64,000 nt of DNA from Enterobacteriaceae bacterium RIT714. GTDB taxonomy: Bacteria > Pseudomonadota > Gammaproteobacteria > Enterobacterales > Enterobacteriaceae. The notes under the pieces are model-generated. The model made no database searches. It was not told where the DNA came from and was given only the letters and a program-made list of their open reading frames with translations. The position numbers and the translations under genes were made by a program. Position 1 is the first letter of the stretch. Each line of letters begins with the position of its first letter. Of the stretch, positions 55,704 through 62,053 are shown one piece after another. The stretch is taken from NCBI GenBank assembly GCA_009668015.1, contig WJYB01000004.1, forward strand, positions 62,001 through 126,000. Reading direction: 5' to 3'.

Positions 55704-57431
55704 ATGCGTGATACTTACCGGAGTCTGTTGACGGCGCTAAGTGCGGTGCTGGCGCTGTGGCTTATCCTGGGCTTCTGGCCGCTGTCAGTCACAAGCCGTG
55801 TGGCACTCAGTTTACTGGTTATTCTGGTGTGCGGCATGGTGCTGTGGCGCCAGCGAAGGGACGCCCGGTCTCTGGCCGCCGCGGTCCGGGATCTGGGGGA
55901 TAACAGTCTGCCGCCGGAAGATTTTCAGGGGGCAGTTATTCTCGCCTGCGGGGATAACACGGCCCTTTTTGCGCCCGGTACCTTTTTCCGCGAAACCCGG
56001 CAGGGCTGGTATTTGTGGGTTAAGGATGCAGAGCATTTACCAAAACTTGCGCAGCACCTGAGTCAGGTCCGTCCGGCCCTGGTGTCGCAGATCTCTGTAT
56101 TACTGGCCGTCCTGCCCGAAAAACACACCTCTGTAGATGATTTTGCCCAGCAACTCAGGGGCTGGCAGCGTGGTGTGATGCAGTGTCGTCCCGCAACGGG
56201 CAGCATTCCTCCGGTCTGGACGGCCACCTGGGTGTCACCGTCTGCCGCCAGCCATGATGCAGAGCCCGTCTGGTTCACAACTGTTAGCCATCGTACAGGT
56301 ATTCAGGTGTATCAGCCCGGGCAAGGCAATCTGTCACTGCCAGAATGGACTCGGGACAACGATGCCGGTAAGCGTCTGTCACGCCTGAGTCAGGGGTTGT
56401 GGCTGGACAGTCTGCTGAGCTGGCAGGCGAGTACCATCAACACACTGTTACAGGTTCGTCATGGCGAGTTGCCTGCTTTAAAGCTCTGTGCTCAGGGGAT
56501 CTGTATGACGCCCGTCAGAGGGCTTGCCAACAACCTTTGGCAACAGCATATCGCCAGCCTTACGACTCTGCCCCCCGACATTGCGGCGACTGAAGGTCCC
56601 TTACCGTTGCCGGAATTGCTGCTGTCTGCCCTGCCACGACGCCGGGGTGTCAGTCGCCGGATGGTGTTCTGGCGTTATGCCGGACTGATGTCAGGGATTT
56701 TCCTGGCACTGGCGATGCTGGCGTCCTGGGTGAATAACCAGCGTCTGATCCGCAATGTTGGCGATCATCTTGCCCTCTATCACCACCTGATCGGCCAGCC
56801 CGTTGCTCCCAAACTCCGGGCGCAACAGCGTCTGCGTGCCGACGCGGTGCTGCTGGATGACTGGCAACGACGGGGTGAGCCTGTTCGCTACCGGTTAGGA
56901 CTGTATCAGGGACTGCGTCTGATTCCGCCAGTGGAAGCCGCGGTGAATGACTGGGCACCACCGCCATCGCCTGCACCTGTTATTAAAACGATTAGTCAGG
57001 ACCCGAAAATCGTCCGTCTCGACAGCATGTCGCTGTTTGACTCAGGTAAAGCGGCGCTTAAAGAGGGGTCGACCAAAGTGTTGGTCAATGCCCTGGTGGG
57101 CATTAAAGCCAGACCGGGCTGGCTGATTGTCATCAGCGGCCACACCGACAATACCGGCAGCGTGCAGCTTAACCAACCCCTCTCTTTGCAACGCGCAGAA
57201 GCGGTGCGCAACTGGATGCGTGACACCGGTGACGTCCCGGAAAGTTGTTTTGCGGTGCAGGGGTTCGGTGACAGCCGTCCAATTGCATCAAACGATACGC
57301 CCGATGGCCGTGCGCAGAACCGGCGTGTCGAGATCAGTCTGGTACCGCAGGCAGATGCCTGCCGTCTGCCAGATACAAAACCAGCGTCACCGGATGAAAG
57401 TGACGTTTCAACTCAAGAAATGGAGAAGTAA
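55704..57431 (+). CDS. T6SS-associated OmpA-family protein
   Basis: This 575-residue protein has two N-terminal membrane helices (about 10-50), a central cytoplasmic part, another helix near 325-345 (YAGLMSGIFLALAMLASWV) and a periplasmic C-terminal OmpA/MotB domain (about 430-550). That domain shows SGHTDNTGS, SLQRAEAVRNWM and GFGDSRPIASNDT..GRAQNRRVEI, which bind peptidoglycan. It probably anchors the TssJLM trans-envelope complex to the cell wall. The membrane layout resembles the start of TssM, but the long TssM periplasmic domain is absent. Confidence 0.82.
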   Translation: MRDTYRSLLTALSAVLALWLILGFWPLSVTSRVALSLLVILVCGMVLWRQRRDARSLAAAVRDLGDNSLPPEDFQGAVILACGDNTALFAPGTFFRETRQGWYLWVKDAEHLPKLAQHLSQVRPALVSQISVLLAVLPEKHTSVDDFAQQLRGWQRGVMQCRPATGSIPPVWTATWVSPSAASHDAEPVWFTTVSHRTGIQVYQPGQGNLSLPEWTRDNDAGKRLSRLSQGLWLDSLLSWQASTINTLLQVRHGELPALKLCAQGICMTPVRGLANNLWQQHIASLTTLPPDIAATEGPLPLPELLLSALPRRRGVSRRMVFWRYAGLMSGIFLALAMLASWVNNQRLIRNVGDHLALYHHLIGQPVAPKLRAQQRLRADAVLLDDWQRRGEPVRYRLGLYQGLRLIPPVEAAVNDWAPPPSPAPVIKTISQDPKIVRLDSMSLFDSGKAALKEGSTKVLVNALVGIKARPGWLIVISGHTDNTGSVQLNQPLSLQRAEAVRNWMRDTGDVPESCFAVQGFGDSRPIASNDTPDGRAQNRRVEISLVPQADACRLPDTKPASPDESDVSTQEMEK

Positions 57432-57433
57432 AC

Positions 57434-57925
57434 ATGGCAATTCCAGTTTATCTATGGCTCAAGGACGATGGCGGTGCGGACATTAAAGGTTCCGTCGACG
57501 TGAAAGACCGCGAAGGCAGTATTGAAGTGGTGGCTCAGGATCACAGCCTGTACATCCCCACCGATAACAACACCGGCAAATTAACCGGCACCCGTATCCA
57601 CACGCCGTTCCTGTTTACCAAGGAAATCGACTCCTCCAGCCCGTACCTGTACAAGGCGGTGACCACCGGTCAGACCCTGAAATCCGCCGAATTCAAGTGG
57701 TACAAAATCAACGACGCAGGCCAGGAAGTTGAATATTTCAACACCAAACTGGAAAACGTGAAGCTGGTGAAAGTCGCCCCGAAAATGCACGACATCAAAG
57801 ACCCGGCAATGGAAAAACACAACCATCTGGAAATGATCGAACTGCGCTACGAAAAAATCACCTGGACCTATAAAGACGGCAACATCATTCATTCTGATTC
57901 CTGGAACGAACGCGCCACCGCCTAA
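57434..57925 (+). CDS. hcp: T6SS tube protein Hcp (main cluster)
   Basis: Hcp (TssD) hexamers stack to form the secreted tube; they also chaperone small effectors. The 163-residue protein starts MAIPVYLWLKDDGGADIKGSVDV and ends DGNIIHSDSWNERATA. It lies 2 bp after the ompA-like gene. Its paralogue is the orphan hcp at 27632-28111. A terminator and an ERIC repeat follow, so hcp may be expressed more strongly than clpV and later genes. Confidence 0.96.
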   Translation: MAIPVYLWLKDDGGADIKGSVDVKDREGSIEVVAQDHSLYIPTDNNTGKLTGTRIHTPFLFTKEIDSSSPYLYKAVTTGQTLKSAEFKWYKINDAGQEVEYFNTKLENVKLVKVAPKMHDIKDPAMEKHNHLEMIELRYEKITWTYKDGNIIHSDSWNERATA

Positions 57926-58052
57926 GTTACTCGTCATATTTCGCGCTGTAGCGGCGTTGGCGGCGTTCATGCACCCCGGTCACTTACTTATGTAAGCTCC
58001 CGGGGCTGCACTCACTTGCCGTCTTGCCACAGCACGAACTATTTAGAGTAAC
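57926..58052. repeat. ERIC repeat between hcp and clpV
   Basis: Exactly 127 bp, the canonical ERIC length, with inverted ends GTTACTC/GAGTAAC. The conserved centre reads CCGGTCACTTACTTATGTAA followed by GCTCCCGGGG. It begins at the base after the hcp stop codon, inside the T6SS transcription unit. Confidence 0.9.
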
Positions 58053-58059
58053 CACTCAG

Positions 58060-58085
58060 ATGGGCAGCGAGTTTGCCCATTTTTT
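58060..58085 (+). terminator. Intrinsic terminator after hcp/ERIC
   Basis: The stem ATGGGCA/TGCCCAT has a 7-base loop and a run of T. It would end most transcripts from the tssB-hcp operon and imply a separate promoter for clpV in 58090-58200. Confidence 0.82.
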
Positions 58086-58220
58086 GCTGAGTGTCTGCCG
58101 CGCGGACTTTCAGCAAAAAAATACACAATTTGTCTGCCTGACCTGATGCGCTTAGGGTTCCTTAAAGAAAGGGAAAGCGAGGGGCGGTAGCGTGTCCGGA
58201 ACTTAAAAAGAGAGGAACTC

Positions 58221-60857
58221 ATGGAAAATCCCGCCATCCTGTTACGCCGACTGAACCCTTACTGTGCCCGCGCCATGGAAGGGGCCGCGTCCCTGTGTCA
58301 GACCCGGGCGCATGCGGAAATTTTACCAGAACACTGGCTGCTGAAACTGCTGGAGCAGGGTGAAGGTGACCTGACGGTGCTGGCCCGCCGCTACGAATGG
58401 GATATGGACGCCCTCTGGCAGGATTTACTCGGCTGGCTGGACAAGCTGCCGCGTTCGGTGCGCGGGCGGCCGGAGCTGTCCGACGGCATTCAGACGCTGA
58501 TGCAGGAGGCCTGGATGCGGGCCTCCCTCAATGGTGAAGAGCAAATCCGAAGCCATCACCTGTTGATGGCGCTGGTCGATAAGCCAAAACTGGCACGCTG
58601 TGACGGGCTGTGGCCGCTGCTAACGCTGGGCCGGAGCCAGCTGGAGCGCCTGCGTCCGCTGCTGGATGCCCGGTCGGATGAACGCCCTGAAGTCCAGCAG
58701 GAAGCTGAACTGGCGCAAAGCGGCAGTGAAGTGGAATTTGTCGGCCGTCCGGTCGGAGCTGAAATCGGCGAAGGTGAACTCACCCCGGCGCTACAGAACG
58801 CGCTGGATAAATTCACCCTCGATGTCACCGCCAAAGCGCGTGAGGGAAAAATCGATCCGGTGTTTGGCCGTGATACGGAAATCCGCCAGATGGTCGATAT
58901 TCTCTCGCGTCGTCGTAAAAACAACCCGATTCTGGTCGGTGAGCCTGGCGTGGGGAAAACCGCCCTTGTGGAAGGTCTGGCGCTGCGCATTGCCGAGGGC
59001 AATGTACCGGAATCGCTGAAAACCGTCAGCCTACGCACCCTCGACCTGGGTCTGCTGCAGGCGGGGGCGGGCGTAAAAGGGGAGTTTGAACAGCGCCTGA
59101 AAAACGTGATTGATGCCGTGCAGCAGTCGCCGGTTCCAATTTTGCTGTTTATCGACGAAGCGCACACCATTATTGGGGCGGGCAACCAGGCGGGCGGCGC
59201 CGATGCGGCCAACCTGTTAAAACCGGCGCTGGCGCGTGGCGAACTGCGCACCATCGCCGCCACCACCTGGAGCGAATATAAGCAGTACTTCGAGCGCGAT
59301 GCCGCGCTGGAGCGCCGTTTCCAGATGGTGAAAGTGGACGAGCCGGATGACGACACCGCCTGCCTGATGCTCAGAGGCCTGAAATCCCGCTATGCGCAAC
59401 ATCACAGTGTGCATATCACCGACGCCGCCGTCCGCGCCGCCGTCACGCTGTCGCGGCGCTATCTGACGGGCCGTCAACTGCCGGACAAAGCCGTCGACCT
59501 GCTCGACACCGCGAGCGCCCGGGTGCGCATGAGCCTCGATACCGTGCCGGAAGCGATGGTTCGTCTGAAAGCACAGCTGACGGCGCTTGAGCTGGAGCAA
59601 CAGGCACTGCTGGAAGATATTGCGCTCGGGGGGGAGCAACACAGCGACCGCCTGTCGGTCATCGAACAACAGCGTCAGGAGAAAACCGACGCTCTGGCAT
59701 TGCTTGAAAGCCATTTCTCGGAAGAAAAAGCCCTCAGCGAACAGCTGATGGCCTGTCGCCAGGACATCAGTCGTCAGAGCGATATCCATGTCCTGCAGAA
59801 GCAGCTGGATAAACTCCAGCAGAGCAATGCCCTGATACAGGTGGATGTCGACGCCCGCACCGTTGCCAACGTGATTGCCGACTGGACCGGGGTGCCGCTC
59901 TCTTCATTAATGAAGGACGAACAGACTGAACTGCTGAACCTGGAAGCGGAAATCGGCAAACGCGTGGTGGGTCAGGACGCGGCGCTCAACGCTATCGCCC
60001 GGCGTCTGCGGGCGTCGAAGACGGGTCTTACGCCAGAGAACGGTCCGCAGGGTGTCTTTCTGCTGGTGGGGCCAAGCGGGGTCGGTAAAACCGAAACGGC
60101 GCTGGCGCTGGCTGATGTCATGTACGGCGGGGAAAAATCGCTCATTACTATCAACCTCTCTGAATACCAGGAGCCGCATACCGTCAGCCAGTTAAAAGGC
60201 TCCCCTCCGGGCTACGTCGGCTACGGTCAGGGCGGCATTCTCACCGAAGCGGTGCGCAAGCGTCCGTACAGCGTGGTGCTGCTTGATGAAGTGGAAAAAG
60301 CGCATCGCGACGTGATGAACCTGTTTTATCAGGTCTTTGACCGCGGATTTATGCGCGACGGGGAAGGGCGTGAAATCGACTTCCGCAATACCGTGATCCT
60401 GATGACCTCTAATCTGGGCAGCGATCCTCTGATGCAACTGATTGACGAGCAGCCAGAGGCTACAGAAAGCGATCTGCATGAACTGTTGCGCCCGATCCTG
60501 CGCGATCATTTCCAGCCCGCGCTGCTGGCCCGTTTCCAGACGGTGATCTTCCGGCCACTGGCGGAAACCGCGATGCGCATCATCGTGCAGATGAAGCTCG
60601 ACCAGGTCAGTAAGCGCCTGCACCGCCACTACGGTCTGACCACCCACATTGATGTGAGTCTGTTCGATGCCCTGACCGCCGCTTGCCTGCTGCCCGACAC
60701 CGGGGCGCGCAACGTCGACAGCCTGCTCAACCAGCAGATTTTGCCGGTGCTGAGTCAGCAACTGCTGATTCACATGGCCGCCAGACAGAAACCGCAGTTG
60801 TTACGCCTTAGCTGGAGTGAGGACGAGTGTATCGGGTTGATGTTTGATTTTATCTAA
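58221..60857 (+). CDS. clpV: T6SS AAA+ ATPase ClpV (TssH)
   Basis: ClpV disassembles contracted TssBC sheaths for reuse. The 878-residue ClpB-like protein has an N-domain, a first AAA domain with Walker A GEPGVGKT at 240-247, a middle coiled-coil region (about 425-545) and a second AAA domain with Walker A GPSGVGKT at 617-624. Walker B motifs LLFIDEAH and VVLLDEVEKAH are intact. The start at 58221 follows AGAGAGGAA. Confidence 0.96.
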   Translation: MENPAILLRRLNPYCARAMEGAASLCQTRAHAEILPEHWLLKLLEQGEGDLTVLARRYEWDMDALWQDLLGWLDKLPRSVRGRPELSDGIQTLMQEAWMRASLNGEEQIRSHHLLMALVDKPKLARCDGLWPLLTLGRSQLERLRPLLDARSDERPEVQQEAELAQSGSEVEFVGRPVGAEIGEGELTPALQNALDKFTLDVTAKAREGKIDPVFGRDTEIRQMVDILSRRRKNNPILVGEPGVGKTALVEGLALRIAEGNVPESLKTVSLRTLDLGLLQAGAGVKGEFEQRLKNVIDAVQQSPVPILLFIDEAHTIIGAGNQAGGADAANLLKPALARGELRTIAATTWSEYKQYFERDAALERRFQMVKVDEPDDDTACLMLRGLKSRYAQHHSVHITDAAVRAAVTLSRRYLTGRQLPDKAVDLLDTASARVRMSLDTVPEAMVRLKAQLTALELEQQALLEDIALGGEQHSDRLSVIEQQRQEKTDALALLESHFSEEKALSEQLMACRQDISRQSDIHVLQKQLDKLQQSNALIQVDVDARTVANVIADWTGVPLSSLMKDEQTELLNLEAEIGKRVVGQDAALNAIARRLRASKTGLTPENGPQGVFLLVGPSGVGKTETALALADVMYGGEKSLITINLSEYQEPHTVSQLKGSPPGYVGYGQGGILTEAVRKRPYSVVLLDEVEKAHRDVMNLFYQVFDRGFMRDGEGREIDFRNTVILMTSNLGSDPLMQLIDEQPEATESDLHELLRPILRDHFQPALLARFQTVIFRPLAETAMRIIVQMKLDQVSKRLHRHYGLTTHIDVSLFDALTAACLLPDTGARNVDSLLNQQILPVLSQQLLIHMAARQKPQLLRLSWSEDECIGLMFDFI

Positions 60858-60869
60858 AGGGTAACAATT

Positions 60870-61502
60870 ATGGACAGCGCAAAAGAGATTGCCAGAGATA
60901 TGCTTGAGGCCATTAATATCGATGGGTCCGGTTTTATCGGCGCAGTGGCGAAAGGCGTTATTTCCTTACCCGTCAGCCTTGCCTATCTTGGTTATGATTT
61001 TTTAGACACGGAACATCGTAGAGAGAATCAGGATGATAAATTTAGGTTAGCAGCACTGGTTAAAAAAGTAACCTTTAACGATGAAACTATTTGTAAGGTT
61101 ATTCAACCATTTATAGATGATTTTATATCTCGGGTTGATATGCCTTCTGTTGCACTTCACATCACCGGTAGTAGTGTGGGTAAGGCGCTTTTTTCACAAT
61201 TCACTGGTGTTAAATTGGGATATATGATCTCGGAACGAGCTGCAACTGCATTGTTTGCGGGCACAGTTATTGGCTCGGCACTTTCAATTGGCGCAGAGGC
61301 ATCACGTGCAATTTATACATCACGATATTTACTGCAAAGAAACCCTGAGGCTTACTACAAATTGAAAAACATGGGGGATTTGGACCTTTTATATTTTCTT
61401 GTCGAAGATACAGTCAAACCTTTCGAAACAGCATGTGGTATACATGAGCAAAATCCAGAAGAGTTTGGCAGGATTTGCAAGTATTTCTTTGGTGGGCTAT
61501 GA
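60870..61502 (+). CDS. Putative T6SS effector, copy 1 of a two-member family
   Basis: This 210-residue helical protein has no signal peptide or recognised domain. Motifs shared with the 230-residue protein at 28357-29049 are P...YLGYDFLDT..R (34-50), NPEAYYKL (158-165), DLDLLYFL (170-177) and VKPF..A (182-188). A glycine-rich hydrophobic stretch (LFAGTVIGSALSIGAEAS, about 128-145) and 21-44 could span a membrane. It starts 12 bp after clpV, is visibly AT-richer than its neighbours, and overlaps a small membrane protein frame. Position between clpV and vgrG and the paired tiny membrane proteins suggest a pore-forming effector; this is inference. Confidence 0.6.
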   Translation: MDSAKEIARDMLEAINIDGSGFIGAVAKGVISLPVSLAYLGYDFLDTEHRRENQDDKFRLAALVKKVTFNDETICKVIQPFIDDFISRVDMPSVALHITGSSVGKALFSQFTGVKLGYMISERAATALFAGTVIGSALSIGAEASRAIYTSRYLLQRNPEAYYKLKNMGDLDLLYFLVEDTVKPFETACGIHEQNPEEFGRICKYFFGGL

Positions 61503-61725
61503 ATATTCTTGGGAAAATAATTTCTATTGTGCTTAATATTGTTTGTGCTGTTGGCGCGACGCTAGTGCTATGTGGGCTACTTCTTGTCTTTTGGTTTTTC
61601 TTTGTATCAGAACTGGAGAACAGGTTCTATTGGGGGGGGGGGGCTTTGTTGTTGCATGTCTTGGTTATGTAATTTATCGATATGCATTCCCCAAAATTCA
61701 TAAGAAATGGGGCGACCATTATTAA
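61499..61725 (+). pseudogene. Small membrane protein, out of frame at a 12-G run (possible immunity gene)
   Basis: The ATG overlaps the effector-like stop (ATGA). The first frame reads MNILGKIISIVLNIVCAVGATLVLCGLLLVFWFFFVSELENRFYWGGG. It then runs into a 12-G tract (61632-61643) and stops at 61672. In the next frame the tract is followed by FVVACLGYVIYRYAFPKIHKKWGDHY and a stop at 61725. That ending aligns without gaps with the next gene (VVAFCIGYGLYKFALKYIYDEWDHY) if the tract has 13 G. The intact protein would be about 75 residues with two helices. The present form is a pseudogene, a phase-off state or a sequence error. Confidence 0.68.
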
Positions 61726-61758
61726 TTTCATATCGACGCTTGGTCTGAATGGATCGTT

Positions 61759-61986
61759 ATGAACATAAAAGATTTTTTACTTATCATTGTTTCACGGATT
61801 TTAGCCAGTATTGGAATGACGATAGGGACTATCAGTATGGTTTACTCTTTTTACTGCTTTTTTTTTTCTTCCAATCCTTACCGTTTTATTCTTGGGGGCG
61901 CAGGAGTAGTAGCCTTTTGTATAGGTTATGGACTTTATAAATTTGCCTTGAAATATATTTATGATGAGTGGGACCATTATAGATAG
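61759..61986 (+). CDS. Small two-helix membrane protein, possible immunity protein
   Basis: This 75-residue protein has helices at about 14-37 and 43-64 and the tail IYDEWDHYR. It is homologous to the frameshifted product just upstream (RF..GG.G.....C.GY..Y..A....W.HY), so the two are tandem duplicates. A run of ten T lies inside it (61858-61867). Duplicated immunity genes behind a single effector are common in T6SS cargo modules. Confidence 0.72.
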   Translation: MNIKDFLLIIVSRILASIGMTIGTISMVYSFYCFFFSSNPYRFILGGAGVVAFCIGYGLYKFALKYIYDEWDHYR

Positions 61987-62053
61987 CATTCATGATATTT
62001 GTTGGGTTTGATTTTATTTAACATCATTCTGATCCAGTACCGGAGCTATAAAA

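Noticed and set aside
58556-59356. A 266-codon open frame on the minus strand.
   Set aside because: It is antisense to clpV within its first ATPase domain and is low-complexity in composition.
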